Assembly: GCA_001275005.1 (NCBI GenBank)
Contig: JWZX01003253.1
Span: 1-64,000 of the forward strand
DNA length: 64,000 bases
DNA from: Chrysochromulina tobinii
Lineage: Eukaryota > Haptophyta > Prymnesiales > Chrysochromulinaceae
Direction of reading: 5' to 3'
Shown here: piece after piece, positions 38,612 to 47,620 of the stretch
Layout of the letters: each line of letters starts with the position of its first letter
How positions within the stretch are numbered: position 1 is the stretch's first letter
The notes under the pieces: generated by a model
Told to the model about the DNA's origin: nothing
The model's input: the letters and a program-made list of their open reading frames with translations, nothing else
Database searches by the model: none
Translations under genes and position numbers: made by a program

Positions 38612-39910
38612 TTACTTGAGAACTCTCTCTCAGCCGTCTTGAGTTGCTGTTGCGCGCGGGGCTTCGCGTTGAAGTGCTGCTGCTGTGAAACACACAACGC
38701 GCACGCACTCCAGACCCCCAAGCACGGGGATTTTTGGACGGTGCTAGTGGAGCTTTTAGTGAGGCTTTTAGTGGATTTCCCTACAGCCGCGAGAGGCTTT
38801 TAGTTCCTCCTTCACGGCTTTTTCACGACCATTCGAGCGGCTTTTAGTGCGCTTCCTCATGGCCTGTCAGCGCCCGTCATGGCCAGAACGGCAGGAGCCA
38901 AGGACAGCAAGCAAGCGGCCTGTCCCCGTTGAGCGAGCCACCGTCCTGCTGTGCTCGCTCGCCTTGCACAATCCACCCATCGCTGACACAGCGTGCTTCC
39001 TAAACCCGTGTGCAGGCTTTGAGCAACAGAAAGCGGCCCGGAGGCGGTCGCCGGGATGAGCAGGGCGGTGGTCAAGCGGCAGCGGTGGCCGTGATCACGA
39101 GCGCCTAGGTGCTGCCATGGCGGCTGGCAGGTGCTCAGCGGGCCACCTTGCCCCGGCAGGTCGTTTGGCGGCTGCGACCATGCTCGGCGATTGGTCAGCG
39201 GGCCGTCAGAGGCATGCGGCGCGATCTTCGCGCGTCGTCTTGACGCCTCGCACGGTCCCCGCTCTTGCATCACGCAAGCGCAAGACAGCCGTGGCCGAGC
39301 CGAGGCGGCCAGCACGGCAGCCGGCGAGCCTCCAGCGCAGCGCTGCGATAATCGGTAGAGGATGTGCACGCAGCGCTGCGTCGCCATGGGATACCCGCAG
39401 GTCCGCTCGAGTGCACGTCGACGAGTTCACTCACTCAACCCATACGCATGCCCCATTGGCCGATCACATGCACCTCGACCGTAATGCGGTCGTGATTGGT
39501 GGGTGATCAGCAAATGGTGCAGCTTTGCGTCTGCGAGGCCGGAGTGACAGAGGTGACACTGACAGGTAAGCGCCCCCGGTTTTTAGTCATTAGTGGACTC
39601 AACACTCATAAACGAACGCTCGATCATAATAGTGAAGGACCACGATACATCGAGATACAAAATAGAGGGGACGGTCCCCTGTTACAGATCGTTGACGTCG
39701 AAGAGCAAGACGGGCAATGTCTCTGGGCTGCCTCGGTGCTCGGACGTCACGCGCAAAACCGCAAATCTGGCTGCTCGTGCTGCGAGGTGCGAGCCCGCAC
39801 GATGCGCACGCATGTATGCGCGCGCAAACGCGTTCGCGTTCGCGTGCGCGCTGCGCTGCGCGCGCGTGAATGGCCTCTGTGCATGCGGTAGCCCAAAGCC
39901 CATCTAACGT
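38612..39910. other. Intergenic region, no gene supported
   Basis: About 1.3 kb. Contains five GGCTTTT(AG) motifs at 38751-38851 and an alternating purine-pyrimidine CG-rich stretch at 39797-39870. Frames at 38857-39387 (-), 39117-39506 (+) and 39496-39891 (+) lack protein-like composition. Confidence 0.4.
38751..38851. repeat. Cluster of GGCTTTTAGTG-like motifs
   Basis: AGCTTTTAGTG at 38751, AGGCTTTTAGTG at 38762, AGGCTTTTAGTT at 38793, CGGCTTTTTC at 38815, CGGCTTTTAGTG at 38838. Spacing is irregular; function unknown. Confidence 0.6.
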
Positions 39911-40210
39911 TCAATCTTTCCCCTCTTTCTCCCCTCTTTTTCTCTTTTTTATTATCGTTCCACAAGCATGGGAAAAAAGCCAGCACGGGGGCCGCAATCG
40001 CGTTGAAGTCCTCCGGTCCACACTTCGAGCCCACTCTCTTTTAAATCTCCTCTTGATCTCGGCGTCTGACGAGTCTTGAACGCCGAGGTGTGTAAACGTT
40101 TGCTGCTGAGCGAGGTATTCATTGACTTGATCGGTGATGTTCGCCTCGATCGTTTGCTTAGTGAGGAACATGTACCCCACGGCGGCGACGAGCGCAAGAA
40201 CGAACAGCAT
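39911..40210 (-). CDS. Possible small single-pass membrane protein
   Basis: ATG at 40210 opens a 99-aa frame: membrane helix MLFVLALVAAVGYMFL, then a hydrophilic stretch TKQTIEANITDQVNEYLAQQ with a helical, protein-like composition to about residue 65. The last ~30 residues look like read-through. Could be a small gene or an exon of the frame at 40242-40376. Low certainty. Confidence 0.3.
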   Translation of the reverse strand: MLFVLALVAAVGYMFLTKQTIEANITDQVNEYLAQQQTFTHLGVQDSSDAEIKRRFKREWARSVDRRTSTRLRPPCWLFSHACGTIIKKRKRGEKEGKD

Positions 40211-40241
40211 TTTAATCAGGGCTTAGAATGATAATACAGAG

Positions 40242-40376
40242 TTACACGTAGACGAAATGCACGAAATGGTGGAAGCCGCCGTTCTGGAAGAACCAGTTGC
40301 CAAACGTGGCCTCCCCCGAGTCGCGGAACGCTCTGTAGAGCTCCTCGAGCACGCTTCGTAGTGTGTTGTGAACCAT
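40242..40376 (-). CDS. Possible short coding exon
   Basis: From ATG 40376 to TAA 40242 the minus strand reads MVHNTLRSVLEELYRAF..., then 'GEATFGNWFFQNGGFHHFVHF'. The frame is open ~70 bp upstream (ending HRAAELDESANA before the Met). Amphipathic and aromatic-rich, it resembles a true C-terminal exon, but I find no upstream partner before 40750. It ends 32 bp before the start of the small membrane-protein frame. Confidence 0.3.
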   Translation of the reverse strand: MVHNTLRSVLEELYRAFRDSGEATFGNWFFQNGGFHHFVHFVYV

Positions 40377-40749
40377 CGCATTCGCGCTTTCGTCGAGCTC
40401 GGCGGCGCGGTGAAAATCGGCGCGAGATTTTGACCTTGGGGGAGGGTTTCAACACTCAGGTAATTACCCTATGCGCTATGGTGTTTCTACATAGTGGAAA
40501 AAGCAGCACCAACCCTGGAGTTCAGCACCACTCGTTTTCCCTGGTCTGAACCGCTTTATTATCAGTAGTCCGGACCACGAAAAACTGGCCCAACCCTACT
40601 TTTCTCCGGTTCTCCCTACGTTTCTCCGAAGATCCCTAAGTGGAACGAGACCAAAACGTCCGTGCTCCCTCTGCAACGACGTGCACTCCTCACTCACATG
40701 GACATGCATGATCAAACAATGCTCAGGCTAGGTAGCCGCACTCTTGTGA

Positions 40750-42003
40750 TTAGCAATCGTGGGAATCCTCTCCGAAGCCGTATCCGTCCATGTCCACATT
40801 GTCGATCAAGATCGTTGCCCTTTCCTGCGCCTCCCTGACTGGCTTCACCATCGCCTTCACAACGACGACTTGCTCCTCGAGGTCCGCCACGTGCTTCGCT
40901 GCCGCCGATTGCCACATTAGGAGCGCACTTTGCAGCTCCTTCATCTCGAGCTCCTTGCTGCCATCCGAGTCCAGTGACGTGAACAGATCATCAAGCTCAG
41001 CGTCCGAGGCGGCCTGCAAGCCCGATCCGAGCGCGCGCACGTGAAAACGGAACTCGAGCTTGTCGACCTTGCCGTTGCCGTCCGTGTCCCAGCCGCCTTG
41101 CACATTCGACGGGGAAATGTCAGCCAACTTCTTGTTCCGCAGGGTGAGTACTTTGCCGATCCGGCTCTGCAAGGTAGGCTCGTTCCCCTTCATCAGTGCG
41201 AGCTTGGCGTCTTCAGCCTCGAGCTCCGCGGTGATCCGCGCCACTCGCCGAATCTCCTTGGCCACTGTCCGCAGCTCCGAGCAGCGGTTGCGGATCTCGG
41301 CCGCCTCGGTTTCGATGTCCTCGGTGTGCTTGCGCCACGCTGCGAGCGCTGGCTCGAGCTCCTCCGCATTGATGAATCCACTTTTGTTCAAGTCGAATTT
41401 GTCAAAAAGCTCATCGATCTTATGGATGCTGTCGTTCTGGCAGCCGGGCAGCTTCCGAATGTGCACGCGCCACTCCATCTTGGAGATTTTCTCATCCTTG
41501 TTCGTGTCCCATGCTAGGAAGGCCTCATCACGAGCGAGCATCTTCGAGGTGTTCTTGCCTGAAATGCCGAGTGCTTCGAGCCCCCTTCCAATCTTGGCCT
41601 CGAGGTCGTCGCCGATCTCTTCCACCGACTTCTCAAGTTTAGCGGCGAATGCCTCAAGTTGCTCCGACTCCTCGAAAAAGTACGAAGATGGAAACTCGAC
41701 ACGCTCCTTTTGGATCTTCAAGAGATGCCGCATGGACCTATTCAGTTCGGCGTGCTTCGCATGCCCGCGCCCGGCCTTGAGGTTGGTAGACGCGCCGACG
41801 TGACTCTCCTTCCACTTTTCGCGTTTGCCACCCACTTTCTCGCGGACTTTGTCGGCTAGTGCATCCACAATAGAGCTTCTCCGCCGCGCCATCGGTGGCG
41901 GTGGCGCGACTGGTTCTGCTTCAGCTGGCGCGCTACTGAACATGTTCCGCACCGAACGCGAGAGACTGCCTGCTTTGCCTTTGGGCGACTTCTTTGAGGG
42001 CAT
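40750..42003 (-). CDS. EF-hand and coiled-coil protein
   Basis: 417 aa from MPSKKSPKGKAG. Basic N-terminal part with Ser/Arg (SLSRSVRNMF, ARRRSSIVDAL), coiled-coil segments ~100-145 and ~220-270, and four EF-hand-like loops: DTNKDEKISKME (~165), DLNKSGFINAEE (~203), DTDGNGKVDKLE (~307) and DSDGSKELEMKE (~345). The last loop departs from the canonical Gly at position 6 by one residue, so it may bind Ca2+ weakly. The paired EF-hands with helical spacer suggest a cytosolic Ca2+ sensor or scaffold. It follows NMD3 by 154 bp on the same strand. Confidence 0.75.
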   Translation of the reverse strand: MPSKKSPKGKAGSLSRSVRNMFSSAPAEAEPVAPPPPMARRRSSIVDALADKVREKVGGKREKWKESHVGASTNLKAGRGHAKHAELNRSMRHLLKIQKERVEFPSSYFFEESEQLEAFAAKLEKSVEEIGDDLEAKIGRGLEALGISGKNTSKMLARDEAFLAWDTNKDEKISKMEWRVHIRKLPGCQNDSIHKIDELFDKFDLNKSGFINAEELEPALAAWRKHTEDIETEAAEIRNRCSELRTVAKEIRRVARITAELEAEDAKLALMKGNEPTLQSRIGKVLTLRNKKLADISPSNVQGGWDTDGNGKVDKLEFRFHVRALGSGLQAASDAELDDLFTSLDSDGSKELEMKELQSALLMWQSAAAKHVADLEEQVVVVKAMVKPVREAQERATILIDNVDMDGYGFGEDSHDC

Positions 42004-42157
42004 CTCAAGGTCGTGCAAGCTGGGTGTTCGCTCTGCGTGCGGTGTCGAGGCTCGAGGCTGACGATCCGGAGGCGCGAGGGGTGGTCCAGTGAGAAGGCCC
42101 GCGCGGGTGCCCCAATTCTTTCGCGCCGTAGTGAGCGCACCCCACTTGTTCTCACAT

Positions 42158-43888
42158 TTACGTACTGCCGATCGCTACGCTCTCAACGCCAACCGAGATA
42201 GTGGCGACTGCGCTCATCGCGCGCCCCACCACGGCCTCCGCTCGCGGCGGTTCGTCCTCCTCGCAATCGTCGTCGTCGCCATGGTCGTCGCCGCCGGGTT
42301 CCTCCAGGTCCCTCGCGAACAAGGCGAGCTCGGGCGCGAAGGCCTCGCCCATGGCAGCCCCCATGGCGGCCAGCTCGTCGCCCTCGTCATCGGCGCCTCC
42401 GGTGTCCTCAAGGACGTCGCCTAATTCGGTCTGGTACGAGGTGGTGCTACACGATGATCGGTCGTCCGCGCCGCCCTCGCGCCGCCGCCGGCGGCGAGCC
42501 ACCGCGCCGGCGCGCCGCGCCCTCGCCTTGACCCGCTCGACCTTCTTTTCGACCAGGATCGCGGGTGGCCCTCCCTCAGCTCCCTCTACGTGCGTCATCG
42601 ACTCGAGATCATACCCGAGCGCCTCATCTCCCGATTCGAGCTTGCCGACAAGATGGGTACGGATCAAGGCCGTGTGGTCGTTCGTGCCTAGGTCCCGCTC
42701 CCGGGCCACCGTCGCGTCCGCCACCACACCGCCGCCGCCCACACCGCCGCTGCCACCGCCGCCGCCGCCGCCACCGCCACCGCCGCCACCGTCGCCGCCG
42801 CTCCTCGTGCCTCCGGCGCGGGCCACCGCTTCCGCCTCCTCAATGTCGAGCACCACGTACGTCGTGAGTTGCGCACGCGTCGCCAACGGCTCAAACGGAT
42901 GGCGCCAATACGCGTCGGCGCCCACCTCGAGCGACTGACCGGAGATGGGATCGACCAGATGAAGGGAAGCGCCCACAGCGCTGACGAGGCACCAGCGACC
43001 AAGGCCGGCGGCGCCGTTCGTGAGGGCCTTGGGCAGCAGAACGAGGTCACCGCGACAGCACGGAGCCACCTCGACGGCCCACGTATACTTGACGTTCGAG
43101 GTGCCCGTCTTAGCGTTGGACGCGATCAGCGCCTGACTCGCCTTGGTGCGGCACGGAGCGATAGAGTGGAGGAGGTGGACGAAGCGTTGCGCGTGCTGCC
43201 GGCGCAGAAACGTGAAATCGAGCCCCTCCTTTGTCCGCTCGAGTTGGTACGCCACACGCAACCCTTGCTGCCGCCGACGCATCTCCACCTCCATCGCGAG
43301 CAGCGTGCGCGGGTAGTCGCAGCGCTGACGCAGCTGGACCTTGGACTGCCATGGGTCACGGGAGGCGTTCTGGGTGCACACGGTGCAATGACGCGTCTTG
43401 ACCACGAACTCAACCACGAAAGACTGCTGCAGCGACCGGCTTGTTAGCACATCGCGCGACACTGTTAGCTTGAGCTTGAGCCTGCGAGAGTGTGGCTCCT
43501 GCCAGATCCATGACGCGTCGACGAGGCGCACCTCCTTGAGGCCTCGCACGCGGCGCACGCACAATGCGAGCAGCTCGGCCGACTCCAGATCTGCCAGCAC
43601 CCACTGAGGATTGCGAAACCAGCGGCAGCTGCCATCCTGCTCACACGCCATGCACATCTCGATCTCGCACTCCCTGTCGATGCCCGTGGTGATGTCCACA
43701 GTAGCCGCGAGGCATATGATGCAACGCCCGTCAACGCACTGGTCGGACGGAGTGGGCTTGGCGCATAAGCAGCAAGCGATCGTCGGAGGCGTCTGCATCC
43801 CGGCCCGGCGCTCGCACGCCGTCTCGTGAGCCGTGTGCTGTCTGCTGAGAGGAGTCTGAGTCGGACCGTGAACGTTAACACGACTCAT
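42158..43888 (-). CDS. NMD3: 60S ribosomal export protein NMD3
   Basis: 576 aa from MSRVNVHGPTQTPL. Cys-pair zinc region: CCLCAKPTPSDQC ... CIICLAATVDITTGI ... CMACEQDGSCRWF. It is followed by the nearly invariant ESAELLALCVRR, LKEVRLVDASWIWQEPHSRR and QQSFVVEFVVK. NMD3 is the nuclear-export adaptor of the pre-60S ribosomal subunit, binding the subunit and exportin-1. The acidic C-terminal tail (~500-560) is where the export signal lies in relatives. A run of 14 Gly (~375-395, GGC repeats at 42750-42800) is an insertion not seen in animal or yeast proteins. Starts 81 bp from the end of the lyase gene. Confidence 0.95.
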   Translation of the reverse strand: MSRVNVHGPTQTPLSRQHTAHETACERRAGMQTPPTIACCLCAKPTPSDQCVDGRCIICLAATVDITTGIDRECEIEMCMACEQDGSCRWFRNPQWVLADLESAELLALCVRRVRGLKEVRLVDASWIWQEPHSRRLKLKLTVSRDVLTSRSLQQSFVVEFVVKTRHCTVCTQNASRDPWQSKVQLRQRCDYPRTLLAMEVEMRRRQQGLRVAYQLERTKEGLDFTFLRRQHAQRFVHLLHSIAPCRTKASQALIASNAKTGTSNVKYTWAVEVAPCCRGDLVLLPKALTNGAAGLGRWCLVSAVGASLHLVDPISGQSLEVGADAYWRHPFEPLATRAQLTTYVVLDIEEAEAVARAGGTRSGGDGGGGGGGGGGGGGSGGVGGGGVVADATVARERDLGTNDHTALIRTHLVGKLESGDEALGYDLESMTHVEGAEGGPPAILVEKKVERVKARARRAGAVARRRRRREGGADDRSSCSTTSYQTELGDVLEDTGGADDEGDELAAMGAAMGEAFAPELALFARDLEEPGGDDHGDDDDCEEDEPPRAEAVVGRAMSAVATISVGVESVAIGST

Positions 43889-43924
43889 GAATACGGGTTC
43901 GGGTACCCGAGCTAGTCTACCCTA

Positions 43925-43937
43925 CCCCCCCCCCCCC
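43925..43937. repeat. C13 homopolymer
   Basis: Thirteen C residues in the 81-bp gap between the NMD3 start and the lyase stop; on the coding strand of both genes this is G13. Confidence 0.9.
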
Positions 43938-43969
43938 GCCGAAATCTATCTCTTCGCGCCACCAAGTGC

Positions 43970-45610
43970 TCAGTTGAGCGGCTTCACCTTGAGCGTCAGG
44001 TCGACGTAGCCGCGGAGGATCGAGTCGAGCACCGCGTCGGGCGCCACGGAGGCCATGCCGTAGACGGCCGCGTTCCCCTTGGGCTTGAAGTCGGGGTGAG
44101 CGAGCAGCCAGCGCACGCTCTCGCCCAGATCTCGAAGTAGCTCGTCCACGAGCGCAGGCGTCTGATCGCCCAGTGGAAATGTAACCGTCGCGGGCTTCTG
44201 CCCAGTAAAGACGGACCATCCCTTCTGCTCGAGCAGAGTGGCGAGGGCGTACACGTTGAGGGTCTCGGAGCAGACGGGCACCGTGCATGCGTCCGAGTCC
44301 GCGCATAGCCGCAGCGGCGGCGTCGCGCGCACGAATGCCTTGATCTTCTCATGACATGCGCTGATCTCACGCGCCTTGGCCGCATAGCCCGCGCCACCCA
44401 CGTGCAACAGCGTGGCCCAGGCCGTCGCCATGATCGCACCCGATCGCGAGCCTTGCAGCGTCGGCGTCACATACAAGCCCTCGCACCCATCGGTAGAGGG
44501 CACGTACGTTGCACGGCGGAGCTCAGCAGTGCGGAAGGCGACGACGGAGACGCCTTTTGGAGCGCAGCCATACTTGTGCACATCGATGGACATGGAGGAG
44601 ACTCCTGGCACGGCGAAGTCAAAGGGCTTGGTGAGGAGCCCCTCTCGCGCCATGAACGAGAGCAAAAAGCCCCCCAAGCAGTTGTCCACGTGCAGCCCCA
44701 CGCGTGCCTCCATCGCCAAGGCGCCGAGCTCCTCGATGGCATCGATGACGCCATGGGCAAACGAAGGCGCGGACGCGTAGATCGCGACGGTCTGGCTGTT
44801 CAGGTACGGGCGCACGGCGGCCGCCCGCAGCGACATCGAGCTCGGCTCGAGCGGCACCTTGATGAGCTCGATCCCAAAATAGTGGCAGGCCTTTGTGATG
44901 GCTGGGTGCGCCGAGATTGCGCAGATGATCTGCGGCTCTGTGATGCCGCGTGCGCGCCCCGTCTCGCGGTAGGCGAGCGCGGCGAGCAGCACGGCCTCAG
45001 TGCCGCCCGAGGCGAGCAGACCACATGCACCCGCCTCGTGCCCGTGGACAATCGACAGCGTCATCGCGATCACCTCCGCCTCGTACTTGCGTAGCGTTGG
45101 GAAGACGCCGGGGTAGAGGGCGTTTGTGTCCACGTACTGCGACCAAATGCGCCCCTGCAACGTGGCGAGCGCGCCGCCGCTGTTGTGGTAGATGCCGCCC
45201 CACCTCTTCTGCGTCGCCCTCGCTGCATCCGCCCGCATCGCCTCCCCCGTCCGCTTCTCGAGCTCCTCCGCATCGATGCTCTGCTCCGGCAGTGCCGTGA
45301 CCGCGGTGGGGTCGCCGTCGCCGAGCAGATCCTTTTCGAGGTCAGCAAGCGCCTTCTTCTCTTCGGAGGCGACGAGCGAGGCCACACCTGGCACTGCCGC
45401 CGAAAACAACGCCAACAGGTGGCCGATGACGCACTTGTACACGCCGAGCGCGCCGACCCGGCGGAAGTGGGCCAGCAGAGCTGAGAGCTGGTGGAGGAGC
45501 AGGATGAGCAGAATTGCGCGCTCGACGGAGAATTCGACGGGGTTATTTGATAAGAGAGGTGGCGGCGGTGGCCGCGGGAGTGGCGCGTGGGCTGACTGGT
45601 GAGCGCCCAT
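43970..45610 (-). CDS. Sphingosine-1-phosphate lyase
   Basis: 546 aa from MGAHQSAHAPL. N-terminal membrane helix VERAILLILLLHQLSALLAH (~30-48). PLP-dependent group II decarboxylase fold: NTNALYPGVF-type motif (VDTNALYPGVFPTLRKYEAEV), cofactor loop SGGTEAVLLAA, HVDNCLGGFLL (Asp to pyridine N), and the Schiff-base Lys346 in DVHKYGCAPKG. The family cleaves sphingosine-1-phosphate to hexadecenal and phosphoethanolamine in the ER, the last step of sphingolipid breakdown. All key residues are present and the length is normal (~540-570). Divergent from the thioredoxin fusion, with 119 bp between starts. Confidence 0.95.
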   Translation of the reverse strand: MGAHQSAHAPLPRPPPPPLLSNNPVEFSVERAILLILLLHQLSALLAHFRRVGALGVYKCVIGHLLALFSAAVPGVASLVASEEKKALADLEKDLLGDGDPTAVTALPEQSIDAEELEKRTGEAMRADAARATQKRWGGIYHNSGGALATLQGRIWSQYVDTNALYPGVFPTLRKYEAEVIAMTLSIVHGHEAGACGLLASGGTEAVLLAALAYRETGRARGITEPQIICAISAHPAITKACHYFGIELIKVPLEPSSMSLRAAAVRPYLNSQTVAIYASAPSFAHGVIDAIEELGALAMEARVGLHVDNCLGGFLLSFMAREGLLTKPFDFAVPGVSSMSIDVHKYGCAPKGVSVVAFRTAELRRATYVPSTDGCEGLYVTPTLQGSRSGAIMATAWATLLHVGGAGYAAKAREISACHEKIKAFVRATPPLRLCADSDACTVPVCSETLNVYALATLLEQKGWSVFTGQKPATVTFPLGDQTPALVDELLRDLGESVRWLLAHPDFKPKGNAAVYGMASVAPDAVLDSILRGYVDLTLKVKPLN

Positions 45611-45729
45611 TGTGAGCAAATGTGTGAACGTTGACACGATACACGCGACAGAAATGTACGGGTCAGAGACGTACTGTTCGAGAGTATGTTTTCAAGTTTT
45701 GCCCCAAGCACACTCATCACTTGTCGCGC
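45611..45729. promoter_or_regulatory. Compact bidirectional promoter
   Basis: 119 bp separate the ATGs of sphingosine-1-phosphate lyase (-) and the thioredoxin fusion (+), so one shared promoter region must serve both. No TATA-like motif seen. Confidence 0.5.
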
Positions 45730-46578
45730 ATGGGTGGTGTGCCCTTCCTCGCCGACGCCGCTGCCTGGAAGGCCGCTCATGTGGATGCTGGCAACAAGCT
45801 CGTCGCCGTCGACTTCACCGCCAGCTGGTGCGGCCCGTGCAAGATGATCGGTCCGCAGTTTGAGGCGATGCAGCCTCAATTCCCTCACGTGGTTTTCGCC
45901 AAAGTGGATGTGGACGACAACCAGGAGGTGGCGGCCCAGTGCGGCATTCGTGCGATGCCCACCTTCAAATTCTACCGGTGTGGCACGCAGGTGGCCGAGT
46001 TCACCGGCGCGGACGTCAGCAAGCTGCGCATGCTGCTGCAGATGCACGGCGGGCCACCTGTGGACATGAAGGCGAGCACGGAGGTCATTGCGTTCGGGCT
46101 CAAGGCACGCCCGGAGTGCAATGGGCGACGTGGCGTCGTTCGCTCGTTCGACACGACCAAGGGCCGGTACGCAGTCGAGCTCGGCGATGCGGGCGACATG
46201 CCCGCGGAGACGCTCGCCCTCAAGCGAGACAACCTGATGCAGGCACTCACGGTGGCACTTTCGGAGCCGACGGACGGTAGCCCAGGAGGCATTCCGGAGG
46301 CCTTGAGTGGCGTGCCCACGGTAGTTCTTGAAGGCTACGATCCGGACACGAATACGTACTGCGTCAGCTCGGCGAAGGGGTCGGTGGACCATGTGCCGAT
46401 CGCATGCTGCTCGCTGCCGGTAGGCGCTGTGGCGGTAGTCCTCGGGCTACAAAACGGGCAAGAGCACAATGGCAAGCCGTGCATGATCATGGGTGTCGCG
46501 GCGGATAGTGGGCGGCTCGAGGTGGCCGTTGACGCGGCTACGACGCTCCGGCTGAAGCGTGCCAACGTGCGAGCTTGA
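45730..46578 (+). CDS. Thioredoxin with C-terminal duplicated small domain
   Basis: 282 aa from MGGVPFLADAA. Thioredoxin fold 1-108 with the active site WCGPC (Cys34, Cys37), the Asp of VAVDFTASW and the cis-Pro of IRAMPTFKFY, so it should be a working disulfide reductase. Residues ~118-165 (GLKARPECNGRRGVVRSFD ... ETLALKRDNL) and ~225-280 (GLQNGQEHNGKPCMIMGVA ... LRLKRANV) are two copies of a small KOW/SH3-like module common in algal proteins, whose role I cannot state. No targeting peptide, hence probably cytosolic. Divergent from the lyase gene. Confidence 0.85.
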   Translation: MGGVPFLADAAAWKAAHVDAGNKLVAVDFTASWCGPCKMIGPQFEAMQPQFPHVVFAKVDVDDNQEVAAQCGIRAMPTFKFYRCGTQVAEFTGADVSKLRMLLQMHGGPPVDMKASTEVIAFGLKARPECNGRRGVVRSFDTTKGRYAVELGDAGDMPAETLALKRDNLMQALTVALSEPTDGSPGGIPEALSGVPTVVLEGYDPDTNTYCVSSAKGSVDHVPIACCSLPVGAVAVVLGLQNGQEHNGKPCMIMGVAADSGRLEVAVDAATTLRLKRANVRA

Positions 46579-46798
46579 ATGGGGCCCAACGGCGAATGAC
46601 ACGCGGGCACACCCTGTGACACCTGGGGCACACACTCGTTTACCAAGTTAACAGGCGGCGCGAACCCGGGGGGTGAGAGAACTTGTGAGCTGGGGTTCGC
46701 GAGATTCGGTACATTCCGAGAATTTTCGTACCGAATGTTACGAGATTATAAATCACGTTGCAAAATCACGTATAATCTCCGATCTCTTTTGACCCCAC

Positions 46799-47620
46799 AT
46801 GCTGCTCCTCACACTCGCGGCGTCGGCCTTCCACGCGGCGCCTCATGTCTGTTCGGCGCCATCGAGGATGCGATTCACAGCATCAATTGCGGCGGTGGTG
46901 GCTGATGAGCAGGTGACGGCTCTTGAACCGCAGCTAGCTGCGCTCGAGGCAGCCGCCGTAGCTTTGGTTGGCAAAAAGCTCGACAGTGAGTCAGCCTCCA
47001 GGATCCGCGGCGTGTCCACCCTTCTTGGCAATCTGGCTGCAGACGACGACACTGCAGACGAGACGGAGAGCCCCGCCGCTAGCGACGACCTTCCAACGGA
47101 TCATTATCTATGGTTGCAAGCGGCGAGCGGCTCTGATGCACAGAGACGCTTGTGGCTGCGGGCGGACGCGTTCTTTGAGGCGATCGACGATAACGGCGAC
47201 GGGCAAATAAGCTTCGATGAGCTTGAGCAGCATCTCTCCGGCCTGGGCTTCAAGGCCGGCGCCATTGATCACATCTTCGATTTGCTCGACATATCACGTG
47301 ACGGGCTCATCACGAAGGAGGAGCTACGACAGACTCTCGTCACGTACGAAGACCCGGCGCTGCGCATGGCGCTGGGCCTCGGGGCTCCGGACGCTGACGA
47401 CGTCTTTGATGAGGTCGATGTCAACGGCGACGGCGAGATCTCGAGGGCAGAGCTCGCCGCGTATCTGGAGCTCAACTCATCATCAGCCGCCGACGTGCCT
47501 GCGTGCGCTCGGACTATCTTCAAGGCGTTGGACATTAACGGCGACGGCAGCCTGTCTCGCGAGGAGCTCCGGGTCGGCTTCGACGAGTATACCGAGTTCC
47601 GCCGTGTACTCGGCTTGTAG
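46799..47620 (+). CDS. EF-hand protein with plastid-type leader
   Basis: 273 aa. N-terminus MLLLTLAASAFHAAPHVCSA: a short hydrophobic signal followed by A-S-A-F, which resembles the ASA-F cleavage motif of plastid proteins in algae with red secondary plastids, then a basic Ser/Arg stretch as transit peptide (inference). Four EF-hands at about 125-270: DDNGDGQISFDE, DISRDGLITKEE, DVNGDGEISRAE and DINGDGSLSREE. Loops 1, 3 and 4 are canonical; loop 2 has Ser-Arg at positions 3-4 and may bind Ca2+ weakly. Probably a Ca2+ sensor of the plastid or secretory system. Confidence 0.8.
   Translation: MLLLTLAASAFHAAPHVCSAPSRMRFTASIAAVVADEQVTALEPQLAALEAAAVALVGKKLDSESASRIRGVSTLLGNLAADDDTADETESPAASDDLPTDHYLWLQAASGSDAQRRLWLRADAFFEAIDDNGDGQISFDELEQHLSGLGFKAGAIDHIFDLLDISRDGLITKEELRQTLVTYEDPALRMALGLGAPDADDVFDEVDVNGDGEISRAELAAYLELNSSSAADVPACARTIFKALDINGDGSLSREELRVGFDEYTEFRRVLGL

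Noticed and set aside
38857-39387. 176-residue minus-strand frame
   Set aside because: Composition and lack of periodic hydrophobic pattern suggest chance openness; no motif recognised.
39496-39891. 131-residue plus-strand frame
   Set aside because: Ends in Arg-rich translation of the alternating CG stretch; no domain pattern.
40750-45610. Operon of EF-hand protein, NMD3 and sphingosine-1-phosphate lyase
   Set aside because: Gaps are small (154 and 81 bp) but the gene set is eukaryotic with no ribosome-binding sites or functional link; ordinary compact spacing is more likely.
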